Part shown: in pieces, positions 21,559 through 31,947 of the stretch
Numbering within the stretch: position 1 is the stretch's first letter
How the letters are laid out: each line of letters starts with the position of its first letter
DNA from: Berberis thunbergii
Taxonomy: Eukaryota > Streptophyta > Magnoliopsida > Ranunculales > Berberidaceae
Reading direction: 5' to 3'
Length of the DNA stretch: 64,000 nucleotides
Assembly: GCA_003290165.1 (NCBI GenBank)
Contig: QNQO01000542.1
Location: forward strand, 248,001 to 312,000
The notes under the pieces: generated by a model
Told to the model about the DNA's origin: nothing
Seen by the model: only the letters and a program-made list of their open reading frames with translations
Databases searched by the model: none
Position numbers and translations under genes: made by a program

Positions 21559-22738
21559 CTTGACAACAAACACATTACAAGAGGAAACGTCTTGCAAGCA
21601 TCTTTTGTAGATAGATTCAATGTATGACACCAGAATATCCTTCGGCTTTAGCATCAGATTGTGGCTTGAGAACCTACATGCAATTAGAAGACCATCCCAT
21701 CCACTAAATCATGCTACACCAAAGTAAGCATCATCTTGTCTTTCAAAGTTTTCAGCTGAAGATATTAAATAAATAAAAACATGGAGAGCTCTTATGTATG
21801 AACATGACGGAATCGAGCTTATAGAAAAAGAATATTCATAAATAGATGGTAGCAGAGGGTATACTCATCATCCTTGAAAAACAAAGCCACTCTAGAACCA
21901 AGAGGTGCATTGAGCTTGATGATAAAAAGTTTAAAATATAAAATAAAATTCCAACATATAGTTGAGAACATATACTGTGAAAAGTAATTTATAAGAAATA
22001 AAGAAACTAATACTGTGTTATTGCTTAGGTATGTTCAATGGGAACCAACCTGGCCTAAAGAAAGTAGCTCACCGGAGCATAGTTCCGAGTAACCTTTGCT
22101 CCAGTTCCACCAGGAGTTGCAACATGATATTCATTCCAGACAACCAAATGTTAGGTGCCAGACCGTCTAACCAATGAATTAAGCAAGCATTTCCAATACT
22201 AGGAATTATGCAAACAGTCCAACTAAATGAAATATTTGTAAAAGCTAATCAACGTTCAAACTAACTTTCTAACATGACAAAGTTGAGACTGGGGTAGTCA
22301 GATAAGGAATTCTGTTTTGGAATTCCAATCAGCAGGTATATCATTACATTCTAGTCCATGGATGTTATAAAGAATGCATTCCAGGTTTTTTGTCGCATTA
22401 CTCATAATGTCAGAAAATGCACAAACTTTTGTTGTAATTTCTCTACTGATCTGACATACACCCTCCTACTATTTCAAGGGGTCAGAGTATAATACAACCT
22501 AACAATCTCATCCAAAAGTTAATGCGCACTTCTAGGTCATTCCCTTTTGAGGCCACCTCAGCAAATAAAATTTCTAAAGTGTATTGGCTCAGAAATCACT
22601 CTTTAGATCATCATCATCATCGACGAAAATTTTCTAGTTAACCTAATCATATTCGCCAAGTTTTTCTGGAACCATTCCTAGATCACAACAACAGTACATC
22701 AATGCACGAGAGACATCTGATTCATAGATATCGATAAA

Positions 22739-24025
22739 TGATGGGTTCAACGGAAGCTTACAAACCAAGTTTCACAACTTCGATGTATTCTCAAAATTCA
22801 ACAAAACTATCTATTACATTGGCCAATGGCCTTAATTTATAATCGACCAAAAGCTTGCTGAAGTCCTTACTCCTACTTGAATTGAATTTCTAATTCTAAT
22901 TGCAAAAGTCCTAATCCAATTTCATATTCGACTTGTACTCCTAGTTAGACCTTAACAAGGACCGACCTGACCCTGCCAATTAATTATTAATTAAATAATA
23001 CAATAAATAAAATACCAGCATTACATCATTCTCCCCCACTTCGAAAAACTCGCCCTCGAGCTTTCGGGATGAGATCTCCGAAAAATGCAATGCTAAGACT
23101 TGACCTTGAACTTTCCCTTGACGTTGTTCGTATCATGAATTATCAAACTAAAATTTGGCCACCAAACATAGGGTCCAACATGAATCCTCGGCTAAAAGGA
23201 AATCCATTTCATGATTTGAATATTTTTGCATGCAACCCCATCCCCTAATTGAGCTTCAAACATGTTCCAAATTGGATCATGAATTTTGTTATGCAGTGGT
23301 ACATGCAATACTTGTGTCAAAGAGTACGGGAAATTAGGATTGTTCTTCACAACCACCCCTTTCTTACGAATTTCTTCAATTTGCAAATTTTCTTTGACAT
23401 GAAAATTGTAAATTTTTTTGTGATGTGTTTCGGCCTCACAATGCAACAACTTGCAGATAACCGTATAACCTTCGTACACATCAAACACGGGTGGTTTCTC
23501 CCAATCAACAACAGTAGGGTTCACCTTTTCTGCTTCAGAAGAATCTGAAAAGATCCCATCTCGTTTTTCAGCTTCACGACGCGATTTTTTGCAAATAACT
23601 TCAGGTTCTTGACGAATCAAGATTTTTAACAACCAACTGCTCCAAGATATCCGCAATGGCTTTCTCCATGCGTTCCATCCTTGCGTGGTGACTCTAGTTC
23701 CCTTAGATGGCATCTTTGTCTAAAAATTTTACCGCTCTGATACCAAATTGACGGGTTCAACGGAAGCTTACAAACCAAATTATAACTGAAACTTGAAAAT
23801 CAAAGTTTCAAAACTTCAAAGTATTCTAAAAAATTCAATAAAACTATTTATTACATAGGCCAATGGCCTTAACTTATAATTGACCTAAGTTTGCTAAGCA
23901 AGCAACTACTTTCCTAAACAAAATAGACACCCTCACTCCTGCTTGAATTGAATTTCTAATTCTAACTGCAAAAGCAAAAGTTCTAATCCTGATTCCTAAT
24001 AAATAAAATACCCATATTACATCAA
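22739..24025 (-). mobile_element. Short non-autonomous LTR retrotransposon, 1.29 kb
   Basis: Two direct LTRs, 22739-23028 and 23749-24025, start TGAYGGGTTCAACGGAAGC and end ATTACATCA on the + strand. Inside the right LTR lies a primer site complementary to initiator tRNA-Met (23745-23732, TGGTATCAGAGCGG on the - strand). Inside the left LTR is a purine tract (23042-23029, GAAGTGGGGGAGAA on the - strand). These fix a minus orientation. Flanks ATAAA and ATAAC share four of five bases. The internal 720 bases lack protease, reverse transcriptase and integrase. The element lies within the BCAT remnant. Confidence 0.85.
23192..23713 (-). pseudogene. Residual gag-like frame of the short LTR element
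   Basis: A 173-codon frame begins at ATG 23713, 19 bases after the primer site, with MPSKGTRVTTQ, a typical start for leader-proximal gag in Gypsy elements. A small indel soon after puts the following sequence out of register: an alternative frame contains a plausible gag-like helix. The remainder matches no domain I recognise. It cannot encode enzymes of transposition. Confidence 0.45.
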
Positions 24026-24079
24026 TAACGCCCACGTCCAAATCGCTAATCCCCCTAATTGGGTCAAAAATGCTTTGGT

Positions 24080-24537
24080 TAGGGTTGTCAATGGACCAGG
24101 GTTTATCTGAAAACTTATTCGATTAGAAAAAGCTAGATTCAAATTTCATTTTCTCGGGTTTTTTGGATCGGATTAAGATTCCAAAATTCAATCCGAAATT
24201 CTTATGGGATTAGATTTGTATTTGGGTAAATCCAATCCAATAATAATCCGAATTGCATTGCATGTAATATTTTAAAAATGGAGCTTTTGGTCATTTCAAT
24301 TCTTTTTTTGGAATTTGGTTTATTATAAGGAAAAATCTTAACTTAAAAGAGTGTTTTATTTGTTCTATTTTTCAATTTTTAATATAAGGAATTTTCAAAT
24401 TAAGTTCTTTTGATTGGATTCAGGTGGATTGCGATATTGGATAATTTTTTGGATTGGATTTGAATTGACTTAATTTTTATTGGATTGGATTTGGATTTCT
24501 AATAATCTGACTTGAATCCAATCCATTGACAGCCCTA
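24080..24537. mobile_element. hAT-type MITE, 458 bp (GGATTGGATT subterminal words)
   Basis: Ends TAGGGTTGTCAATGGA and TCCATTGACAGCCCTA form a terminal inverted repeat. Flanks GCTTTGGT (24072-24079) and CCTTTGGT (24538-24545) agree at seven of eight bases. The interior repeats AATCCAATCC/GGATTGGATT words. Non-coding. Confidence 0.8.
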
Positions 24538-26545
24538 CCTTTGGTTCATCCATCACCCCCCCCCCCCCCCCAACATATTCTACAGCAAACAGCGTATAGA
24601 ACAAGATTATTGAAATATCTCTCTCAGTCCTAAAAGCCTTCCATCACCACTTCTTGATACATGATAATAATATCCTCTTTCCCCAAATAAACTTAGTCAA
24701 TCAGAAATCAACTTCACTTGGGTGAAACATACTTTCTTCCTAGATAAATCCAATTAGCATATCTGTTATATCAGTAAAAGATTAAAAAACAAAACAAAAC
24801 AACAAATAAAAGAGAAAAAAAAAAAAAAGTGGCCATGGCAAAGTAAGACAGAAATACTTGATGAGATGAACTTCACATGAAAAAGAAAAGAAACAAAATG
24901 AAGAAAGATAGTTTTCAATTCATGAGAGAGATTATTACTGAAGACAATGCAACAGGTTCACATGTAAAAGCAAAGAAATAAAAGGAAGAAAGGTATTTGT
25001 TCAATTCATGAGAGAGATCATTATTGAAGACAATGCAACAGAAGATGAATATATGGCAATCTACGGTCAATAGCTTAAGCAGAAAAATCATACCCCAGGG
25101 CTTTCAAAAGTGTCTTCTAACGTAATTGTAGCTACCTAAGTGAAACATATGTTTAACATTTGGAAATGTGTGAAACTGTTCAATTTCGTATCAGACATCT
25201 AAAAGGTCCTTACTCCATTAGGACAACAACTTGGATTTCGCAAGGGAAGATCAAAATCTTTATCAAGGGATGATGAATGGATGTTGATGTCTTTGATGAA
25301 GATTATTATTTAAGAATAAGATGTCTGACATTTTGGGGCTGTAGTTTGTCTATGTTTAGGATGTTATGGTCATGATATAAAATTTTTAATGGTGTGTATA
25401 TTAGACTATTAATTTAGTTGACTACTTGACTTAAATTTGGTAATGGAACATCCAAGTTCGAAGTTTCATTATATACAAATAATATTTTGGATGTGCGGTT
25501 ACGAGTTATTTATCATATATTTTAATTTTAAGTACTATCTGTATACACTTCTAAAGATGACAGTTCATGTATCGGTCTATTGGCACGCCTCACATCACGC
25601 CTCCGCTTTTAAAAACCTAGGATTGGAGTTCGATCGGTAGTGTAACTATGACACCGAAAAAACATAGGTTTTCAACATGGACACAAGGTGTTGGACACGT
25701 CGGACTGTAAGTTATACTATTATTTGCTATTTCAGCAATAGTCATATTCTTTCACTTTTAGATCAACACTGCACCACAAACTTGCAATAATATGCTTGTA
25801 ATATTTGTAAAAACTGAAACTTTTGAAAGATATGTGACACTTCTTATGGAATCTCCAACAGGTGTCCCGGTGTCAAGTGTCCAATTCGTGTCAAACACGG
25901 GAATTTATTTTAATGTGTCGTTAAATAGGTAGTAACACCTAAGTAGCAAGATTGACCAACAATTAGAGGGACATGACTAACAACTAAATTTTATATATAA
26001 AAAATGATGTATTCTAACACACTAGGTTGTCCTTGTTGTGGAGGGTTTTTTAGTTGAGATGACTAGCACCTTGTAACCTAGTCCAACACCAACATTGACA
26101 CATATCCTTATCGCTGTTACATAGGAAGATAAATGATATGTGCTCACCAAAATACAGGGTGTTTTTACTCGTTCCAAATCGATATCTATATTATACACTT
26201 ATCCATCTCACACTTGTTTGACCCAATAGTGCTTCTCAGTAAAAGCTCTGAAACAAACATCAATGGGATTCTACCAGTAACTGGTAGAAATAAGGCATGT
26301 ACTTTCACGTGATTTAGACTCTATTACATGGACATCTCTAATCTGGCGAAATACCTCTGTCAGACACATGTTAATTCACCATTAGAACTTTCTTCATAGG
26401 ACATATATCATTTTATAGACAACTTCCTCTGCATCTTGAAGATAGGAAGAGACCAATATCAACATACAGAATATTGAAACTTGTCAGAATAAAGTTATCG
26501 GGCTAATGTAAAAGACTTATAAAATGATTCAGATGACTAACTTGC
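24538..26545. other. Spacer within the BCAT remnant
   Basis: Contains a C16 run (24556-24571) and an imperfect direct repeat of about 85 bases (24872-24955 and 24960-25045, sharing TTCAATTCATGAGAGAGAT and GAAGACAATGCAACAG). A stretch at 25580-25930 is rich in GTGTC/GACAC words and resembles a dispersed repeat. No missing BCAT exon was recognised here. Confidence 0.5.
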
Positions 26546-26762
26546 CTGTAGTTTAAGATTCCAGCTTCGCTCAACTCAATGTTCCCATAACGTTTATTCA
26601 CCTTGGGAAATTTTCCCATGCCAGAAGATGTCATGACATACATATATTTGGTCAGTCTCAGACTCAGTCCAAGGTCATCCCAACACATGTCAGTCAATTC
26701 AATGGTTTCTATGCTGTTTCACCAAAGAAAAGTATGTGACTATCGCAAATATTTTAAAAAAA

Positions 26763-26794
26763 GTGTGTGTGTGTGTGTGGGGGGGGGGGGGGGG
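26763..26794. repeat. GT microsatellite joined to a G run
   Basis: About eight GT units followed by roughly 16 G residues. Simple sequence, prone to length error in assembly. Confidence 0.95.
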
Positions 26795-27570
26795 TAATTA
26801 AGTACTTTATCCAATTTACAGATAGCAGCCTACTTATTTTGAGATTTTCCTCGGTCAACCCAAATATAACAGAACCTGTGTCATATGCACCCACTGTCTA
26901 AATTATTAACCTCAGTGTTCAGATACCCCAATATCCAAAGCAAATTTATTTGAGCGTCAGGAACTTGGGATAACTGAAACCCAGTAAAGTGCAAATTAAA
27001 TGATTCTAAAAGCCAAGACTAAGCTAAATCCAATTTGTTAAAACAGAGTCCAAGACAAGGCCATGTCCTTGGTGTTCTAATGTCCTCAACCGAAATGATA
27101 CAAATTTAAATCATAACTGAACATTGAAAGACCCTTTTGGTTTTCTCCAACTCTGACATAGTGAAGCATGGCTCGCTAGCAGCACCTTAGGATGGCATAG
27201 CCTTAAAGTTAACAGCGAGGTTCAAATGAGGAGACATGGCTCCCTTTCTGATTAGTAAGGATCCTATATGAACTAAAGCTTTTACTAAAGCTAATGCTAA
27301 AATATCTTTAAACTTCCAAAGAAGGTTTATGCAGAAAATACATAAATTATCTAAAATAAATGAACGTAGAGTACAATTCATAGGGTATAATGTTTCGCAA
27401 ATATGAAGTCATCAAATATTAAATACATAAATTAGTTTCCTTTAATTCTATCAATCTTGTTGCTTTCTACAATGTTGCTCTTCGGGAAATACCAAAAACT
27501 TGCATTAATTTTTTTTCATGTAAAATGCAGTTGTTCTTTGAGAAACACTTATCTATTGCATCACAATCAG
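26795..27570. other. Spacer between BCAT remnant and G+C-rich repeat
   Basis: A+T-rich sequence with no recognised gene. A minus-strand ORF at 27381-27187 lacks family resemblance. Confidence 0.4.
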
Positions 27571-27574
27571 TGCT

Positions 27575-28300
27575 CTAAAAATCGGCCTGGGCGGCCGCCT
27601 AGGTGCTAGAAGGTGGAAAACCGCCCAGATTAATGGCTGGGCGGGCTGTCTGGGCGATTCTGGGCTGTCTGGGCGGTTCTGGGCTGTCTGGGCGGGTCTA
27701 GGCAGGTCTGGGTGGCCTAGGCAGGTCTAGGCGGTCTAGTCGGCCTAGGCGGCTTAGGCAGCCTAGGCGGGGTCTGGGTGGTTTTTTTATTTTTATTTTA
27801 TTTTTTATTTTTATTTTTAATAAGGCTGATTGTGTTCTTATTTAAATTTTCTTTCCTATTTTTTAGAAATAAACTATTTAATTATTTTTTTATTCAGTAT
27901 ATGTCTAAATATAGCAAAGGATGATTACTTAATGGAATTCTCAAAGGATCTGCCGGTACCAATTTTACTAATGTAGATTTTATCAAAAATAACTGAGGTT
28001 ATTCATGCAATTTGAAGAAAAATAAAAGATTACACAAATTCAAATTTATATAAAGTACCCATCATGACCAACTTTAGTCATTTGAGTTTTAATTAATTTT
28101 GTTCACGATTGTTAATTTTTCATGTTTTTAAATTTTGCATATGTATATTGGCATTAAATTAGATGTAATTAATAAGGTATTATGCTTAACTTTTATAAAT
28201 TATTAAACTTATAATACAAAACCTAAGACCGCCTAGGCGCAGGCCCCTGGGCGCTAGGCACCTGCTCGCCGCGCGCCCAGCGCCTAGCGTAGCAAATATG
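27575..28300. mobile_element. Dispersed repeat with CCTAGGCGG-rich ends
   Basis: The left end (about 27590-27780) is a run of GGGCGGTTCTGGGC, GGTCTAGGCGG and GGCCTAGGCGG words. The right end (about 28225-28290) carries complementary words (ACCGCCTAGGCG, GCGCCTAGCG). They enclose about 440 bases of plain A+T-rich sequence. The G+C contrast is abrupt. This looks like a non-autonomous DNA transposon with repeat-rich subterminal regions; exact ends and target duplication were not resolved. Confidence 0.55.
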
Positions 28301-28364
28301 GTTGTCTATTTCTTGTTATATCACTAAAGTGGAATATATGGTAATACCTGTTTCACATATCAGC

Positions 28365-29722
28365 TTATGCTCCCACCCAACTATAGCCTGTCGTTTTCAT
28401 CGCCCCAACAGCTTCCATGGTTCGCCTCATTTCAATTGCTTCAGCTTGACGACAAGCAGCAACATAGATATCACATAAGAGAATGTAGTATCCTCCTTCA
28501 TCCGGATTTAACACCAAGAGCTCCTTCACTATCCGTTCCCCAATGTCGACATCACCATAAATCCTATATGCACTGAGCAATGCTCCCCATACCACATCAT
28601 TGCTTGAATAGGCATGTTGATGATCAAATCATATGCCTCCTCCAACTGCCCTGCTCTGCCTAACATGTCAACCATGCATCCATAATGCTCAATACTCGCC
28701 TCGATTCCATAGTCAATTTCCATACTCGAGAACACCTTCCGACCCTCATCCACCCACCCATTATGTGTGTGTCCAGTCAACAGAGCCAAAAACGTCGCCC
28801 CATCAGGCCACACTCCATAACTCCTCATCCTATTGAACAACTCAGCAACTTCTTTGGCATCCCCATGATTTCCGTAGGCAGATATCATTGAGTTCCAAGT
28901 ACTCAAGCTTTTCCACTCCATCTTATCAAAAACCTGTCTTGCTCCATCCACACACCCACACTTGGCATACATATCTATCAAAGCATTGCATAGAGAGATC
29001 ATCCACCCAATTCATTCTCATTGATATAACAATGAATGTACAACCCAGCATTCAAATCACCCAAGTTAGTGCAAGCCGAGATCACACTAACCATAGTAAC
29101 TTCATCCGGTCTGACACCCGCGTCCCTCATCTCCCTAATCAACTCCAATGCTTCCGAAGAACACCTTGCTTTCGGATACCCAGAAATCATAGCAGTCCAA
29201 GAAACCACATCTCGCTCCGGCATTCCATCAAACAAAATGCGAGATTCTTCCGATTCACGCTTCCTCACACATGAACAACAATCAAACCCGACCAAGACAC
29301 AACATCCGGATCCACAGTCTCATCAAACACCCTCCGAGCTAAACTAGGAACACCCTCCAAACCCAAATTTCAAAACCTGTCCATGAATTCCACCTGCAGT
29401 ATTACACAACCCCAAACCCACCCTGAAGCTCGCTTTAAGCAGAAATGTGAAGGTGAACTCATCTGGGGGGTACAGAATTATGCCTCATTTCATAAAACAA
29501 GTGTATAGACTGCAAAGGGGTCTGGCTCCTAGAGTACCCTCTAACGAGGGTGTTGTAGAAGAAAGTGTTTGGTTGGGGCATTTGGGTGAACAGCTTGTGG
29601 GCATAAACTAAGTCCCCAGATGAAGAGACTGAAGCGAGCCTGAACATCTTTGCGAGGAGGAGAGTGTGGAGATTGAGACCAGTTCGGCTTGCCAGAGCGT
29701 GGATTCGCTTCAGGTGTTTCAT
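28365..29722 (-). pseudogene. PLS/E-class pentatricopeptide repeat (PPR) pseudogene
   Basis: Four frames on the - strand together spell a PPR protein. Frame 29722-29459 has IHALASRTGLNLHTLLLAKM and LFTQMPQPNTFFYNTLVRGY. Frame 29295-28999 has LFDGMPERDVVSWTAMISGY. Frame 29002-28529 has NALIDMYAKCGCVDGARQVF and WNSMISAYGNHG. Frame 28595-28365 has the E-domain start WGALLSAYRIYGDVDIGE and ends at a stop. Shifts occur at a C6 run near 29465, near 29300, near 29000 and near 28590, and the repeats between the first two frames are out of register. Intact members act in organelle RNA editing or processing. Intronless structure is normal for the family. No DYW domain is visible. Several indels make sequencing error alone unlikely. 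Confidence 0.8.
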
Positions 29723-30061
29723 TGTGGTGCATGTTTCGTATAGGGAGATTAGAGTGGTGGCTAGGTTTGGAGTGGGGAGTGGGAGTCTCCATTGTTGTAG
29801 TCTTGTAGAAGAGTTGTTATTGGTGCTTCTTGCATGGGTTTTCTTCTACCAAGTTTGAAGAGTTGTTAAACGTTTGCTTGGTGTGATTAGTTTAGGCGGG
29901 ATGTTGACTGTTTAAGTTATTAGAATTTGGATTGTATGTTTTGCTTGAGATCTAGTGATGATATCCAAATTGTTTTTACTTCACATGAATCACTGGTTCT
30001 TAATAGGTTATGAATTTAGAACAATTTAATAATAAAAAACGAACGACGTGATTAGCAGTTA
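29723..30061. other. Spacer upstream of the PPR pseudogene
   Basis: No feature recognised. The proximal part would have been the promoter of the PPR gene. Confidence 0.4.
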
Positions 30062-31148
30062 GGTGGTGTTTATTTTTTTAATTGCTTACAAGCTAATTTT
30101 TAACTAGAGTTAGAAGTTCTGAACGAACTTTTAAATGAACTGTATTTTGCTTCTGAATTACCGATGTAAAATTAAAAGATGTTTGTTTCTAAGTGTTAAT
30201 TTAAAGTCGTTTGACATTTCTATCGCTCATCACAGCTCCCACTACTCACCAAAAAATCACCAACATTAACCACATTATCCACTTATTTTTTCTCTTCCAA
30301 AACCATTGAGATCCCCTTCCTCTACCACCAGAAATTAGGGGTGGGCACAGGATGGGATGGGATAAGATGGACTCATCCCTATCCCATCCCGTTCATTCGG
30401 GATCGGGATGGGATAGACCTCATCCCTACCTCGTCTCATCTCAAACGGGATCGGGACGAGATGAGCACGTACTAAATAGTCCTCCAATAAAAAATAACAA
30501 AAAGAATTTTATCTCACATTATTCACACACCAATAATGTCAAATTTATAAACATATAATTCGCATCATAAATAATAATGGATATTAAATAAATAAATATT
30601 GAACTTTTTTTAAGACAAATAAATATTAAATTTCATTAAGAATTAATGATTCAATTCATTTAGATTTCATATAGAATTTCATTTTACATTGATTTAATTT
30701 CAACACATCCTAAACTTTAATTTAGAAAAAAAAAATTGATTAAAATTAATAATAATTATTAAATAAATAAATTTGGGACGGGATCGTGATGAGTTTGATC
30801 AATCCCAAAATGACCAAAAAAAATTGGGACGAGACGGGATGGGATCCCACCCCTAGCAGAAATCACTATATATCTCTCTTCATAACAATATGCAAACAGA
30901 GAAAAAGAGAAAGAGGATGAGGGGAAGCCAGGGAGGGTGGTGGTGTTGGCATTGCTCACATGATGGAGAAGAGGGGATGCTTGGTGGAGGAGATGGGTAG
31001 CAATAGTCATTAGTCATTACAAATTTATTGTGAGGTTATTATCGGAATAAATTTTCATTAAACACTCAATACTAAGTGATCAGCACCCCATGGTCTTACT
31101 CCAATCAGAACTTCAACTTCTAATCAGAACTAAAAATAAACACCCTGT
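30062..31148. mobile_element. Tourist-like element with GGTGTTTATTTTT ends, interrupted
   Basis: The left end GGTGGTGTTTATTTTTTT and the right end AAAAATAAACACCCTG are inverted. TTA flanks both sides (30059-30061 and 31149-31151). A 520 bp hAT-type MITE is inserted in it at 30336-30855. A second family member lies just downstream (31239-31944). Confidence 0.5.
30336..30855. mobile_element. hAT-type MITE, 520 bp (GGGATGGGAT words)
   Basis: Ends TAGGGGTGGGCA and TCCCACCCCTA with flanks CCAGAAAT (30328-30335) and GCAGAAAT (30856-30863), seven of eight bases alike. Both subterminal regions are built of GGGATGGGAT/GGGACGAGAT words. The ORF at 30352-30558 is a by-product. It is nested in another MITE. 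Confidence 0.85.
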
Positions 31149-31238
31149 TTAGAGTGTCCCACTTCTTCGTAAGACTTCTAAGTCTATTCAGAACAAAAAA
31201 CAAACGTTGTCTTAATAAGAAGTGGAACACCTTGTTTA

Positions 31239-31944
31239 GGGTGTTTGTTTTTAGTTCTGATACTTGTTAGAATAAGCAACATAGAGGTGTTGATCACAAC
31301 ACTTAATGATGACCCAAAAATTATTCCAATAGTAACCATAAAATATTTTCTTATGATAATTGTTGCCCTCATCGTTTTAAAAACAAGTAGGGCTAAATTT
31401 TGACGACCCGTCTTCATTTTCTTCATCAAGCATTATCGTTCTACCTACTTTCACAATGACTTTTCAACCGTAAGAAACGTATCTCGTTATCTCCTTCATC
31501 TTTGTTTTTTTTTCTCTGTATTTTTCAAGTTTTTTTCATCTCTCCAGCTCTCCCTCTCATCTATATTTTCAAATTTTCATCATATAGCATGTAGCTTTTA
31601 TGCCTTATGTGTATGTTAATACCCTATTAAAGATTCTAAAATATGGGTTTTGATTTTCGATAAGATTGCACTTCCTTCTCATGTAGTATTGCAGTTATAT
31701 TGGTTAAATTTACGAGATCGTATTGCAAACAAATATTAGTAAAAAAATTTGGTTTGATAATGTTTTTTTAAATATATTTTTCATATTTCAATATTCTTGT
31801 AACGAAAGATATTGTAACATTCTCTAGAATTTGGATAATTATTCGCTATGGTTTTAAGCAAAATATTTATGTCATAATTTTATTTAGCTCAGTGAGGCAA
31901 ATTTGTCAAATAATTCTCATTCAGCACCTAAAAACAAACACCTT
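31239..31944. mobile_element. Second Tourist-like element with GGTGTTTGTTTTTAG ends
   Basis: Left end GGGTGTTTGTTTTTAG and right end CTAAAAACAAACACC are inverted, with TTA at 31236-31238 and 31945-31947. About 706 bp, no coding. Its left end and the right end of the neighbouring copy (31126-31148) form the obvious short inverted repeat at 31126-31261. Confidence 0.5.
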
Positions 31945-31947
31945 TTA

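Larger units (their letters stand above)
21559..26697 (-). pseudogene. Degenerate branched-chain amino acid aminotransferase (BCAT) gene
   Basis: Three exon-like blocks on the - strand follow the order of a plant BCAT, a pyridoxal-phosphate enzyme of Leu/Ile/Val metabolism. Block 1 (26697-26546) reads CWDDLGLSL, then YMYVMTSSGMGKF, then YGNIELSEAGILNYRQ, against the family W..LGF.L..TDYMY and YG.I..SP....NYGQ. Block 2 (22166-22073) contains EYHVATPGGTGAKVTRNYAP with a GT donor; a frameshift separates it from GLAP upstream. Block 3 (21673-21559) contains VLKPQSDAKAEGYSGV and, after a frameshift and stop, DVSSCNVFVVK with a GT donor. The block 1 donor is GC. The catalytic middle (GLFEGLKAYR region) and C-terminus were not found. 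A short LTR element and a MITE sit between blocks 1 and 2. Confidence 0.65.

Noticed and set aside
26503..26797. Opposed ORFs over 26503-26797
   Set aside because: The minus frame is the BCAT exon block extended into flanking intron; the plus frame is its shadow plus the GT/G microsatellite.
28367..29347. Several + strand ORFs across the PPR region
   Set aside because: They are antisense shadows of the PPR frames.
31126..31261. Independent microRNA-like hairpin
   Set aside because: The inverted repeat is explained by the facing ends of two members of one MITE family.
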